The notes under the pieces are model-generated. The model did not search any database. It worked only from the letters and a program-made list of their open reading frames with translations, and was not told the origin of the DNA. A program made the position numbers and the translations under genes. Below, one piece after another: positions 1 through 8,862 of a stretch of 47,276 nt of DNA (its first letter is position 1; the number at the start of each line of letters is the position of its first letter). Origin of the DNA: DASUBN01 sp050261675. Its GTDB lineage: Bacteria > Pseudomonadota > Gammaproteobacteria > Natronospirales > REEB76. The DNA is taken from positions 1 to 47,276 of the forward strand of contig JBLNDO010000028.1 in NCBI GenBank assembly GCA_050261675.1, given 5' to 3'.

Positions 1-1076
1 TGGCCCATGACCGTGACCACCGGGGCGCGGGTGATCTCCTCGCCCTGCTCCACAGGCTTCACCTGGAGCATCTGGTCCTCGACGTCGCTCTCCTTGAGGA
101 GCTTCGGCGTGTGGCCCATCTCGTGGACCACGATGGCCGCGGTTTCCTGGTCGATGACCTGGTTGATGGTGGCCATGGCGCCCATGCCCATCATGATCTT
201 GATGACTTCGTTGGCCTTTACAGCCATGCGCTGGGCGAGTTCGCCCACGGTGATGGTCTCGGGGATGGCCACCTCGCGCACCTGCGGCGCGACGGGCTTC
301 TCGAAGCCGTGCTTGGCTTCGAGCTGCACGCTCACCGCGGCCTTGGCCTTGCCGGGCTTCTTCCTGCGCTTGCTGGAGATCTCGTGGGCCACGTGCAACT
401 CGGCGCGGCCATACTTGGTGTGCTTGTCGTCGGCCACCGGTGCAACCGGTGTGACGACGCCCGGCTTGCCCTTCGGCAGCGCGGCGCGCATGCGGCGGTC
501 TTCCTCGTCCGCCTCGCGGCGGGCGTCGGCTTCGGCGCGGCGGCGCTCCGCGTCGGCGCGGGCGTGGCTGTCGTGCTCCTGCTTGCGCTTGGCTTCCTCT
601 TCCTGACGGCGCTTGCGCTCCTGCTCCTCGGCCTGGCGCTTGGCCTCCTCGGCGGCCTGCTTCTCGGCGCGCGCGGCTTCGCGCACGGCCTCCTCGGCGC
701 GCTGCTTCTCGAGTTCCGCCTGGCGCACCGCGTCCTCTTCGGCGCGGCGCTTGGATTCCTCTTCGATGACCGCACTGCGCTTCACGTAGGTGCGCTTCTT
801 GCGCACTTCCACGCTCACGGTCTTGGCCCGGCCCTGGTTGCCGGTGAGCTTGATCTCCGAGACGCTGCGGCGCTTCAGGGTGATCTTGCGCGGCTCGGCC
901 GTGGGGCTCTCGCCGTGGCTCTGGCGCAGGTGGGTGAGCAGCTGCATCTTCTGGTCGTCGCTGATGGCGGCGTCCGGGTCCCCCACCTGGATGCCGGCTT
1001 CCGCCAACTGCGTGAGCAGACGGTCCACCGGGGTGCCGACCACTTCCGCGAGTTGCCTAACCGTGACTTGAGCCAT
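1..1076 (-). CDS. infB: translation initiation factor IF-2, N-terminal part (gene runs off the window)
   Basis: IF-2 is the GTPase that brings initiator tRNA to the 30S subunit. The protein starts MAQVTVRQLAEVVGTPVDRL, the classic IF-2 N-terminal subdomain. A long, highly charged Ala/Lys/Arg/Glu linker follows at roughly residues 100-210, then the second conserved segment (HEISSKRRKK, ITVGELAQRMAVKANEVIK). The reading frame leaves the window at residues VVTVMGH, immediately before the VDHGKT P-loop, so the G domain and domains II-IV are outside. About 358 codons are present. It lies 30 nt after nusA in the conserved rimP-nusA-infB operon and follows the same strand. The start at 1076 fits the family N-terminus. 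Confidence 0.97.
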   Translation of the reverse strand, partial: MAQVTVRQLAEVVGTPVDRLLTQLAEAGIQVGDPDAAISDDQKMQLLTHLRQSHGESPTAEPRKITLKRRSVSEIKLTGNQGRAKTVSVEVRKKRTYVKRSAVIEEESKRRAEEDAVRQAELEKQRAEEAVREAARAEKQAAEEAKRQAEEQERKRRQEEEAKRKQEHDSHARADAERRRAEADARREADEEDRRMRAALPKGKPGVVTPVAPVADDKHTKYGRAELHVAHEISSKRRKKPGKAKAAVSVQLEAKHGFEKPVAPQVREVAIPETITVGELAQRMAVKANEVIKIMMGMGAMATINQVIDQETAAIVVHEMGHTPKLLKESDVEDQMLQVKPVEQGEEITRAPVVTVMG

Positions 1077-1106
1077 GCGCGTGCTCCTGCCTTCTGATGC
1101 TCGGTC

Positions 1107-2612
1107 TTAGTTCTTCTGGGCCTGTTCGCCGGCGAACCACGGGGCACGCGCGGTCATGATGAGCTGCGCGGCGCGGGCCTCGTCCAACCCCTCGATGTCC
1201 TTGATGTCCTCCACCGCCTGTTCCGCCAGCTCCTCCATGGTGCGGATACCGTGGTTGGCGAGCTTGAAGGCCAGTGCCTTGTCCATGCCCTCCATGTTGA
1301 GCAAGTCCTCGGCGGGCTCGGCGTCGCCCATCTGCTCCTCGCTGGCGATAGCCTGCGTCAGCAGCACGTCGCGGGCGCGGCCGCGCAGTTCCTCAACGGT
1401 GGCTTCGTCGAATTCCTCGATGGAGAGCAGCTCGGCGGTCGGGACGTAGGCGATCTCCTCGATGCTGGAGAAGCCCTCCTGCACCAGGATCGCGGCCACG
1501 TCGGCGTCCACGTCCAGCTGTTCCATGAACAGCTTCTGCAGCGTCTGGGCCTCGGCCTCGGTCTTCTGAGAGGCCTGGGCCTCGCTCATGACGTTGAGTT
1601 CCCAGCCAGTGAGCTGGCTCGCGAGCCGCACGTTCTGGCCGCCGCGGCCGATGGCCTTGGAGAGGTTGTCCTCGGCCACCGCGATGTCCATGCTCTTCGC
1701 CTCCTCGTCCATGGTGATGGAGATCACCTCGGCCGGGGACATGGCGTTGATGACGAACTGCGCCTGGTTCTCGTCCCAGGGCACGATGTCCACGCGCTCG
1801 CCTGAGAGCTCGTTGGACACGGCCTGTACGCGCGAACCGCGCATGCCGACGCAGGCACCCACGGGATCGATGCGCGAGTCGTTGCTCTTCACCGCCACCT
1901 TGGCGCGCGAGCCCGGATCGCGGGCCGCGCCACGGATCTCGATGAGACCCTGGCCCACTTCCGGCACCTCGAGCTTGAAGAGCTCGATGAGGAACTGGGG
2001 AGCCGTGCGGGTCACGAATAGCTGCGGGCCGCGGATCTCGGCGCGCACTTCCTTGAGGTAGCCGCGGATGCGGTCGCCGGTGCGGACCGCTTCGCGCGGA
2101 ATCATGTCCTCGCGGGGGATAAAGGCCTCGGCATTGTTGCCGAGGTCGATATATACGTTGCCGCGCTCGACGCGCTTCACGAGACCGGTCACGAGCTCGC
2201 CCACGCGGCCCTGATAGGCCTCCACCACCTGCGCACGCTCGGCCTCGCGCACCTTCTGCACGATGACCTGCTTCGCCGTCTGGGCGGCAATGCGGCCGAA
2301 AGGCACGGACTCCATGGGCTCTTCGATGAACTCGCCCACCTGGATCTCCGGCTTGACGTCCACGGCGTCCATGAGGCGGATCTCGCGCTCCGGCGACTCC
2401 AGCACCACGTCGTCCGGCTGAACCACCCAGCGGCGGAAGGTCTCGTACTCGCCCGTCTGGCGATTGATGGAAACGCGCGCGTCGATTTCGCCGCCGTGCT
2501 TTTTGCGCGTGGCGGAAGCCAGCGCCGCTTCCAGCGCCTCGAAGATGACGTTCTTGTCCACGCCCTTCTCGTTGGAGACGGCGTCCACGACCAGCAGTAT
2601 CTCTTTGTTCAT
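1107..2612 (-). CDS. nusA: transcription termination/antitermination factor NusA
   Basis: A 501-residue protein of normal proteobacterial length that binds RNA polymerase and modulates pausing, intrinsic termination and antitermination. Visible domains in order: N-terminal RNAP-binding domain (MNKEILLVVDAVSNEKGV onward, about 1-130); S1 domain (GRVGELVTGLVKRVERGNVY, about 135-205); two KH domains (VGACVGMRGSRVQAV and AIGRGGQNVRLASQLTGW); and two C-terminal acidic AR repeats of the E. coli type (about 360-495, around LNMEGMDKALAFKLANHGI). It sits between rimP (30 nt upstream) and infB. The unusually hairpin-rich leader upstream of rimP is a natural target for NusA autoregulation, but that is inference. 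Confidence 0.98.
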   Translation of the reverse strand: MNKEILLVVDAVSNEKGVDKNVIFEALEAALASATRKKHGGEIDARVSINRQTGEYETFRRWVVQPDDVVLESPEREIRLMDAVDVKPEIQVGEFIEEPMESVPFGRIAAQTAKQVIVQKVREAERAQVVEAYQGRVGELVTGLVKRVERGNVYIDLGNNAEAFIPREDMIPREAVRTGDRIRGYLKEVRAEIRGPQLFVTRTAPQFLIELFKLEVPEVGQGLIEIRGAARDPGSRAKVAVKSNDSRIDPVGACVGMRGSRVQAVSNELSGERVDIVPWDENQAQFVINAMSPAEVISITMDEEAKSMDIAVAEDNLSKAIGRGGQNVRLASQLTGWELNVMSEAQASQKTEAEAQTLQKLFMEQLDVDADVAAILVQEGFSSIEEIAYVPTAELLSIEEFDEATVEELRGRARDVLLTQAIASEEQMGDAEPAEDLLNMEGMDKALAFKLANHGIRTMEELAEQAVEDIKDIEGLDEARAAQLIMTARAPWFAGEQAQKN

Positions 2613-2642
2613 AATCCTGTCTTCCAGATCAAACGTTCGGTT

Positions 2643-3089
2643 TCAGAATTCAGGCACCAGCCGCGCCTTGGCGATGTCGCCGAGGGACAGCTTGTGGACC
2701 ACACCGTCCACCTCGATCCTCACCTCGCCCGCTTCGCAGCCCTGCAGGGTGCCGGTGTAGCGCTTGCGTCCGTCCTTGGGCAGCGTGAGCTCGAGCTTGG
2801 CCCGCTCGCCCGCGAAGCGGACGAAATCCGCCTCCTTGCGCAGCGGCCGGTCCAGTCCCGGCGAGGACACTTCCAGCGTGTAGGCCCCGGGAATCGGGTC
2901 CTCCACGTCCAGCACCGCGCTGACCTGACGGCTCACCTTCTCGCAATCGTCCACCGTGACGCCGCCTTCCCGGTCGATGAATATCCGGAGCAGGCCGCCA
3001 CGGCCCTGGGGGTGGAACTCCAGCTCCACCACCTCGTATCCCAGCGCCTCGACCGGCGCTTCCAACAATCCGATCAGCTTCTCTCTCAC
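2643..3089 (-). CDS. rimP: ribosome maturation factor RimP
   Basis: A 148-residue protein (family about 150) needed for late 30S maturation. The frame is open further upstream, but homology starts at the GTG at 3089 (REKLIGLLEAPVEALGYEVV). A GGAG motif lies about 12 nt ahead of that codon. Family segments seen: RIFIDREGGVTVDDCEKVSR (N-terminal domain), YTLEVSSPGLDRPL at the domain junction, and a C-terminal SH3-like barrel ending DIAKARLVPEF. It is first in the rimP-nusA-infB operon, downstream of tRNA-fMet and of a long structured leader. Confidence 0.95.
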   Translation of the reverse strand: MREKLIGLLEAPVEALGYEVVELEFHPQGRGGLLRIFIDREGGVTVDDCEKVSRQVSAVLDVEDPIPGAYTLEVSSPGLDRPLRKEADFVRFAGERAKLELTLPKDGRKRYTGTLQGCEAGEVRIEVDGVVHKLSLGDIAKARLVPEF

Positions 3090-3125
3090 CGTACTGCGCG
3101 CTCCAAACAAAATTCGAGTCCGGTG

Positions 3126-3320
3126 CTTTCCCTTCGGGCTCCTGCCCTCGGGAAAGTCCTGCCGCACATCCCTGGTGCGGCGTTCGTGGCGGTGCCACGA
3201 ACCGTACAAACAAAAAATGGGCACGAGGCCCATTCCCACGCCGCCCTGCGGAACCGCAGGACGCCAAGACGACAAACCCCGGGTTGCCCGGGGTCTCGCG
3301 CGGCCCCTCTGGCGGGGGCC
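3126..3320 (-). promoter_or_regulatory. hairpin array in the rimP-nusA-infB leader
   Basis: The 314 bases between rimP and tRNA-fMet contain no gene but a string of perfect or near-perfect inverted repeats. In transcription order on the minus strand they are: 3302-3320 (GGCCCC arms); 3277-3293 (CCCCGGG arms, 3-nt loop, followed by TTT); 3245-3260 (7-bp arms, 2-nt loop); 3216-3234 (terminator-like, listed separately); 3182-3202 (9-bp arms, 3-nt loop); 3161-3181 (GCCGCAC arms); and 3126-3156 (CTTTCCC arms with an inner GGGC/GCCC pair). With the terminator at 3334-3353 this makes eight stem-loops in about 230 nt. They do not share a sequence, so this is not a simple repeat family. A role in NusA-linked attenuation is inference. 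Confidence 0.6.
3208..3234 (-). terminator. intrinsic-terminator-like hairpin in the rimP leader
   Basis: On the minus strand the arms AATGGGC and GCCCATT enclose a 5-nt loop, and the run of T at 3217-3212 follows directly. This is the form of a rho-independent terminator. It stands about 120 nt before rimP, inside the hairpin array, so it could act as an attenuator of rimP-nusA-infB. Confidence 0.55.
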
Positions 3321-3333
3321 GTCGCTAGGACAC

Positions 3334-3355
3334 AAAAAAACCCCTATCCGGGGTC
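3334..3355 (-). terminator. rho-independent terminator after tRNA-fMet
   Basis: On the minus strand CCCC-GGATA-GGGG (3353-3341) is followed by seven T residues (3340-3334). It lies about 50 nt after the tRNA 3' end. It should end most tRNA transcripts, with read-through needed if rimP is cotranscribed with the tRNA. Confidence 0.75.
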
Positions 3356-3403
3356 CTGCATCCAAGAACTTCTGTAGCAATGCTACCTAAGTCGTTGATT
3401 TAT

Positions 3404-3480
<77 letters not shown>

Positions 3481-3494
3481 CCCGGCGGAGCGGA

Positions 3495-3523
3495 AATATA
3501 TAGCAAAAAAGCCGGTTTTTCAA
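3495..3523 (-). promoter_or_regulatory. sigma70 promoter for tRNA-fMet
   Basis: On the minus strand TTGAAA (3523-3518), a 17-bp spacer and TATATT (3500-3495) give a strong promoter with five of six matches in each box. The predicted start is about 7-9 nt before the mature tRNA end at 3480. The spacer carries a T6 run preceded by AACCGG, which could pair with CCGGTT at 3550-3555. This might double as a weak terminator for nuoN, but the loop would be about 32 nt. Confidence 0.75.
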
Positions 3524-3569
3524 GGTTTTGTAGCGGAAATGCGACGTCCAACCGGAGCCTGGAGGCCTT

Positions 3570-5012
3570 TCAGAAGGCGATCACCCGGGCGCAGAGGGCC
3601 AGGAGCGGACCCGGCACCACCCCCAGGAGCAGGATGGCGAGGCCGTTGCCCGACAGCAGCCAGCGCAGGTCGAATTCGGCGCGCACGTTGCGCGCGCCCG
3701 CGGGCGCGCGGTCGAAGTACATGAGCTTCACCAGGCGGATGTAGTAGAACGCGCTGATGATCGAGAACACCACCGCCGTCACCGCGAGCCAGGTGAGGCC
3801 CGCGTCCACCACCGCGCGCAGCACGTAGAGCTTGGCGAAGAAGCCCACGAAGGGCGGCACACCCGCCATGCCGAACATCACCATCAGCATGAGCGCCGCG
3901 AACCAGGGACTGCGCTCGTTCAGGCCCTTGAAGTCGTCGAGGCGCTCCGACTCGAAGCCCTTGCGCGCCAGCAGGATGATCAGTCCGAAGGCCGCCATGG
4001 CCATGAACACGTAGGTGAGCGTGTAGTACATGGCAGCCTGGTAGCCGGCGGTGGTTCCGGCGAGGATCCCGAGCAGGATGAACCCCACGTGGCCGATGGT
4101 GGAATAGGCCAGCATGCGCTTCAGGTTGCTCTGAGCGATGGCCACGATGCTGCCGACGGCGAGCGAAAGCACCGAGAGCACGATCAGCATGCCCTGCCAT
4201 TGCGGGTGCAGGCCGCCCAGACCTTCCACCAGGAAGCGCATGAACAGGGCAAAGGCGGCGATCTTGGGCGCCGTGCCGACGAACAGCGTCACGGAGGTGG
4301 CGGAACCCTCGTAGACGTCGGGCAGCCACATGTGGAACGGCACCGCGCCGAGCTTGAAGCAAAGCCCCGTCACCACGAAGCCGAGGGCAAACAGCGTGGC
4401 GATGCTGGCGGTGGACGCCGAAGCGATGTGCACGCCCAGGGCCGTGAGATCCAGCGTGCCGGTGGCGCCGTAGAGCAGCGACATGCCGTAGAGCAGCACG
4501 CCCGAGGCGATGGCACCCAGCACGAAATACTTCATGGCGGCCTCGGAGGCCACCGGGGACTCCCGGTCCAACGCCACCATGGCGTAGAGCGAGAGGGAAT
4601 GAAGCTCCAGGCCCAGGTACACGGTGAGCATGTTATGGGCCGAAATCATGATGAGCATGCCGAGCAGCGCGGTCAGGCCCAGGATGTAGTACTCCCCCTT
4701 GAACAGGCTGCGGTCACGCAGGTAATCGCGCGAGTAGATGAATACCACCGCCACCACGAGATACGTGAAGAGCTTGAGCACGTTGCCCATGGCGTCGTTC
4801 ACGAACATGCCGCTGAAGGTCAGCAGGCTTCCCTGTTGGGCCACGGCCACGGTCAGCCAAGCGGCGCCCGCCACCGAAGCCAGGGACAGCCAGTAGGTGA
4901 TGAGGCGGTGGGACTCGTCGACGAACACGTCCACCACCAGGATGAAGCAGATCATCCCCAGGAGAAACATCTCCGGAATGGCGGGCAGGAACTGGGGCAG
5001 CTCGAAGTTCAT
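3570..5012 (-). CDS. nuoN: NADH-quinone oxidoreductase subunit N
   Basis: A 480-residue antiporter-like membrane subunit of complex I and last gene of the nuo operon. The protein is hydrophobic throughout, with the Mrp-type core: a conserved Lys/His channel region around GLCFKLGAVPFHMWLPDVYE and QSNLKRMLAYSTIGHVGFIL. The ATG at 5012 follows nuoM by 4 nt. Family role: one of three proton-translocating modules (N, M, L) in the membrane arm. No clear strong terminator follows it. Confidence 0.97.
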   Translation of the reverse strand: MNFELPQFLPAIPEMFLLGMICFILVVDVFVDESHRLITYWLSLASVAGAAWLTVAVAQQGSLLTFSGMFVNDAMGNVLKLFTYLVVAVVFIYSRDYLRDRSLFKGEYYILGLTALLGMLIMISAHNMLTVYLGLELHSLSLYAMVALDRESPVASEAAMKYFVLGAIASGVLLYGMSLLYGATGTLDLTALGVHIASASTASIATLFALGFVVTGLCFKLGAVPFHMWLPDVYEGSATSVTLFVGTAPKIAAFALFMRFLVEGLGGLHPQWQGMLIVLSVLSLAVGSIVAIAQSNLKRMLAYSTIGHVGFILLGILAGTTAGYQAAMYYTLTYVFMAMAAFGLIILLARKGFESERLDDFKGLNERSPWFAALMLMVMFGMAGVPPFVGFFAKLYVLRAVVDAGLTWLAVTAVVFSIISAFYYIRLVKLMYFDRAPAGARNVRAEFDLRWLLSGNGLAILLLGVVPGPLLALCARVIAF

Positions 5013-5016
5013 GGGT

Positions 5017-6540
5017 TCATCCGCCTGCGAGTTTCGTCTGCACCACCTGGTGCACCAGGTTGGTGACGGTGGCGTGCATCACGTCCAGGAGCGGGCCGGG
5101 CCAGACGCCGATGAGGATCACCGGCACGGCGCACAAGCCCAGCACGATGAATTCACGCTGGTTCACGTCCTTCATGCCCTTCACATGATCGTTGCCGATG
5201 GGACCGTAGATGACCCGCTTCACCAGCCACAAGGAATAGGCCGCGCCCAGGAAAAGGGTGAAGGCGGCCCCGAAGGCCACCCAGAAGTTGGTGCGCATGG
5301 CGGTGAGGATCACCATCCATTCGCCCACGAAGCCCGAGGTGCCCGGCAGGCCGCAGTTGGCCATGGCGAAAAGCACCATGAAGAAGGCGAAGGCCGGCAT
5401 CACGTTGATGACGCCGCCGTAGGCGTTGATCTCCCGGCTGTGCAGCCGGTCGTACAGCACGCCGACGCAGAGGAATAATGCCCCCGAGATGAATCCGTGG
5501 GAGATCATCTGCACCATGCCGCCCTCCACGCCCATCACGGTGCCGGTGAGGCCGCCGCTCTTCTCGAAGATGGCGAACAGGAGGAAGAAACCCAGAGTGA
5601 CGAAGCCCATGTGCGCCACGGAGGAATAGGCGACGAGCTTCTTCATGTCGGTCTGGACGATGGCGACGAAACCGATGTAGACGATAGCCGTGAGGGACAG
5701 GCCCACCACCAGCCAGGTGAGCGCATGGCTCGCATCCGGCGTGATGGGCAGGCTGAAGCGCAGGAAGCCGTAGCCGCCCATCTTCAGCATGATGGCCGCG
5801 AGGATCACCGATCCTCCCGTGGGCGCCTCCACGTGTGCGTCCGGCAGCCAGGTATGCACCGGCCACATGGGCACCTTCACGGCGAAAGCCAGCAGGAAAG
5901 CGACGAAGATGAACAACTGCTCGTGCATGCCGAGCGGCAGCTGCTGGAACCCCAGGATGTCGAAGCTGCCCGATTTAACGTACATGTAGATGATGGCCAC
6001 CAGCATGAACACGGAGCCGAAGAAGGTATAGAGGAAGAACTTGACCGTGGCGTACACCCGCCGCGGCCCGCCCCAGACGCCGATGATCAGGAACATCGGG
6101 ATCAGCATGGCCTCCCACAGCACGTAGAACAGCATGCCGTCCACGGCCGAGAACACCCCGTTCATGAGGCCTTCGAGGATCAGGAAGGCCGCCATGTACT
6201 GCGAAGCCTTGTACTGGATCACCTCCCAGCCCGCGATCACCACCAGGATGGTGATGAAGGTATTGAGCAGGATCAGCGGCATGGCGATGCCGTCCACGCC
6301 CAGGGAGTAATAGATGTTGAAGGTGCTGATCCAGGGCAGTTTCTCGGTGAACTGCATGGCGGCCGTGCTGGAATCGAAATGCGTCCAGAGCGGCACGCTC
6401 ACGGCGAAGGTCACGAGCGCAAACAGGAGCGCCGTCCAGCGCATCCACTGGGGAGCGAAGCGGCCGGCCAGGAGCACCACGATGCCGCCCGCGATGGGCA
6501 GCCAGAGGAGCAGGCTCAGGATGGGGAATTGGCCGGTCAT
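5017..6540 (-). CDS. nuoM: NADH-quinone oxidoreductase subunit M
   Basis: A 507-residue antiporter-like membrane subunit of complex I. The discontinuous-helix region is visible as FAVKVPMWPVHTWLPDAHVE and TDMKKLVAYSSVAHMGFV, with the essential Glu in the WEAMLIPMFLIIG segment. It is translated 13 nt after nuoL and 4 nt before nuoN. Length and motifs are normal for the family. Confidence 0.97.
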   Translation of the reverse strand: MTGQFPILSLLLWLPIAGGIVVLLAGRFAPQWMRWTALLFALVTFAVSVPLWTHFDSSTAAMQFTEKLPWISTFNIYYSLGVDGIAMPLILLNTFITILVVIAGWEVIQYKASQYMAAFLILEGLMNGVFSAVDGMLFYVLWEAMLIPMFLIIGVWGGPRRVYATVKFFLYTFFGSVFMLVAIIYMYVKSGSFDILGFQQLPLGMHEQLFIFVAFLLAFAVKVPMWPVHTWLPDAHVEAPTGGSVILAAIMLKMGGYGFLRFSLPITPDASHALTWLVVGLSLTAIVYIGFVAIVQTDMKKLVAYSSVAHMGFVTLGFFLLFAIFEKSGGLTGTVMGVEGGMVQMISHGFISGALFLCVGVLYDRLHSREINAYGGVINVMPAFAFFMVLFAMANCGLPGTSGFVGEWMVILTAMRTNFWVAFGAAFTLFLGAAYSLWLVKRVIYGPIGNDHVKGMKDVNQREFIVLGLCAVPVILIGVWPGPLLDVMHATVTNLVHQVVQTKLAGG

Positions 6541-6553
6541 GGGTGCTTATCCG

Positions 6554-8554
6554 TCATTTCCATAGGAGCCAGCCCAGCAGCAGGCACAGCCCGATGATCA
6601 TGGAGAAGGCGTAGTGGTAGAGATAGCCGGACTGGCCACGGCGCAGCAGCCCGGAAAACCAGCCCACGGTCCTGGCGGAACCGTTCACGGCTCCGTCGAT
6701 GAGCGTCACGTCACCGCCCTGCCATAGGAGTTTGCCCAAGGCACGCGTACCGTCGGCGAACAGAAATACGTAGAGCTCGTCGAAGTAGAACTTGTTGCTC
6801 AGCAGGGTGTACAGCGGCTTCAGGCGCGTGGCGATCACCGCCGGCAGATCGGGACGGTATACATACAGGAACCAGGCTAGGCCCGCGCCCGCTAGCGCCA
6901 AGTAAAGCGTCGGTGAAAGCACGCTGTCGCCTACCGCTGGACCTGCGCCATGGAATTCCTCTCCGAGCCGTGCCAGCACGTCGTTGCTGGCCGCCACGTG
7001 GATGGCATCCGAGAGCCAGCCGCCGTAGAGAATGGGTTGCACGGTGATCCAGCCGATGATCACCGAAGGCACCGCCAACGCGATCAGGGGCACGGTCACC
7101 ACCCAAGGCGACTCGTGGGGAGCATGGGCAAGATGGCCGGGCTCGTGGTGGCCGTGATCGTCATGCCCATGGCCCTTCTCCACCACGAAACGCTCCTTGC
7201 CGTGGAAGGTCATGAAGAACATGCGGAAGCTGTAGAGCCCCGTGACGAAGGCGCCCAAGAGCACGCACCAGTAGGCATAGGTCGCGCCGGCGCGGTTGGA
7301 AGCGTGCACCGCCTCGATGATGGTGTCCTTGGAGAAGAACCCGGAGAAGCCCGGAAAGGCGATGAGCGCCAGGGAGCCGACGAGACAGGTCCAGTAGGTG
7401 ATGGGCATGTACTTCTTCAAGCCGCCCATGTAGCGCATGTCCTGCTCGTGGTGCATGGCGATGATCACCGAGCCCGCCGCCAGGAACAGCAGCGCCTTGA
7501 AGAAGGCGTGGGTCATCAAGTGGAACATGCCGGCGGAATACGCCGAGGCACCCAGGGCCGTCGCCATGTAGCCGAGCTGCGAGAGCGTCGAGTAGGCTAC
7601 GACGCGCTTGATGTCGTTATGCACCACGCCGATGAGGCCCATGAAGAAGGCGGTGGTGGCACCAATCACCAGCACCACCGAGAGCGCGGTGTCCGAGAGC
7701 TCGAAGAGCGGCGAAAGGCGCGACACCATGAAGATGCCGGCCGTCACCATGGTGGCGGCGTGGATCAGCGCGGAAATGGGGGTCGGACCCTCCATGGAAT
7801 CGGGCAGCCATACGTGCAGCGGCACCTGGGCGGACTTGCCCATGGCACCCACGAACAGGAGAATGCCGATCACCGTTGGCACGGACCAGGCGTAGCCGTG
7901 GAAGAGCTCGATGCCCTGTCCCGCGAGCTGCGACGCCTTGGCGAACACCGTGGCGTAGTCGAGGCTCCCCGTGTAATAAAGCACCAGTGCGATTCCCAGC
8001 AGGAAGCCGAAATCGCCCACCCGGTTCACCAGGAATGCCTTGAGGTTGGCGTAGATGGCCGTGGGCCGGGTATACCAGAAGCCGATGAGCAGATAGGAGA
8101 CCAGGCCCACCGCCTCCCAGCCGAAGAAGAGCTGGAGGAAGTTGTTCGCCGTCACCAGCATCAACATGGAGAAGGTGAACAGCGAGATGTAGCTGAAGAA
8201 GCGCTTGTAGCCGGGGTCGTCGGCCATGTAGCCGATGGTGTACACGTGCACCATCAGCGACACGAAGCTCACCACCGTGATCATGAGCACCGTCAGGTGA
8301 TCCACCAGGAAACCCACCTGGAAGCGGATACCGTCGGAGAGGCCCCAGTCGTAGACCGTGATGTCCGTGTCGGCGACGGAGCCGTTGAGCACGCCCCATA
8401 GCACCCAGACGGAAAGCAGGAAGGACAGCCCCACGCCGCCGATGGTGATCCAGTGGGCCGCGGGCCGTGGGATGAAGCGCATGCCGAGGCCAGCCACCAG
8501 CGCCGCCAGAAGCGGCGCTAGGACGATGACGAGGAAGATGCTTTCCAGGTTCAT
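6554..8554 (-). CDS. nuoL: NADH-quinone oxidoreductase subunit L
   Basis: A 666-residue distal antiporter-like subunit with the long lateral helix at its C-terminus (ending IIGLCLLLGWLLWK). Core motifs: GWEAVGLVSYLLIGFWY, AMGKSAQVPLHVWLPDSMEG and HNDIKRVVAYSTLSQLGYM. Oddity: a histidine-rich loop at about residues 450-475 (EKGHGHDDHGHHEPGHLAH) between two transmembrane segments. It starts 1 nt after nuoK. Confidence 0.97.
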   Translation of the reverse strand: MNLESIFLVIVLAPLLAALVAGLGMRFIPRPAAHWITIGGVGLSFLLSVWVLWGVLNGSVADTDITVYDWGLSDGIRFQVGFLVDHLTVLMITVVSFVSLMVHVYTIGYMADDPGYKRFFSYISLFTFSMLMLVTANNFLQLFFGWEAVGLVSYLLIGFWYTRPTAIYANLKAFLVNRVGDFGFLLGIALVLYYTGSLDYATVFAKASQLAGQGIELFHGYAWSVPTVIGILLFVGAMGKSAQVPLHVWLPDSMEGPTPISALIHAATMVTAGIFMVSRLSPLFELSDTALSVVLVIGATTAFFMGLIGVVHNDIKRVVAYSTLSQLGYMATALGASAYSAGMFHLMTHAFFKALLFLAAGSVIIAMHHEQDMRYMGGLKKYMPITYWTCLVGSLALIAFPGFSGFFSKDTIIEAVHASNRAGATYAYWCVLLGAFVTGLYSFRMFFMTFHGKERFVVEKGHGHDDHGHHEPGHLAHAPHESPWVVTVPLIALAVPSVIIGWITVQPILYGGWLSDAIHVAASNDVLARLGEEFHGAGPAVGDSVLSPTLYLALAGAGLAWFLYVYRPDLPAVIATRLKPLYTLLSNKFYFDELYVFLFADGTRALGKLLWQGGDVTLIDGAVNGSARTVGWFSGLLRRGQSGYLYHYAFSMIIGLCLLLGWLLWK

Positions 8555-8555
8555 G

Positions 8556-8861
8556 TCAGCCCTTCATGCTGTCCAGGTCTTCGACATTGATGCTGCGCCG
8601 GTTGCGGAACATCACCACCAGGATGGCGAGGCCGATGGCCGCCTCCGCCGCCGCCACCGTCAGGATGAAGAATACGAATACCTGGCCGGCAGGGTCGTTC
8701 AGATAACGCGAGAAGGCGATGAAGTTGAAGTTCACCGCCAGCAACATCAGCTCGATGCACATCAAGAGCAGGATCACGTTCTTGCGGTTCAGAAAGATGC
8801 CCGCGGCGCTGATGGCGAACAGCGCGCCGGAGAGTGCCAGGAAGTGGAACAGCGTGATCAT
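8556..8861 (-). CDS. nuoK: NADH-quinone oxidoreductase subunit K
   Basis: A 101-residue three-helix membrane subunit, exactly the usual size. Conserved segments: NVILLLMCIELMLLAVNFN with the membrane Glu, and TVAAAEAAIGLAILVV with the second Glu. Both belong to the proton pathway in the family. It starts 1 nt after nuoJ ends and stops 1 nt before nuoL. Confidence 0.97.
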   Translation of the reverse strand: MITLFHFLALSGALFAISAAGIFLNRKNVILLLMCIELMLLAVNFNFIAFSRYLNDPAGQVFVFFILTVAAAEAAIGLAILVVMFRNRRSINVEDLDSMKG

Positions 8862-8862
8862 G

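Noticed and set aside
3089..3380. N-terminal extension of rimP to an ATG at 3380
   Set aside because: The extension translates across the hairpin array and terminator, lacks homology, and RimP is normally about 150 residues.
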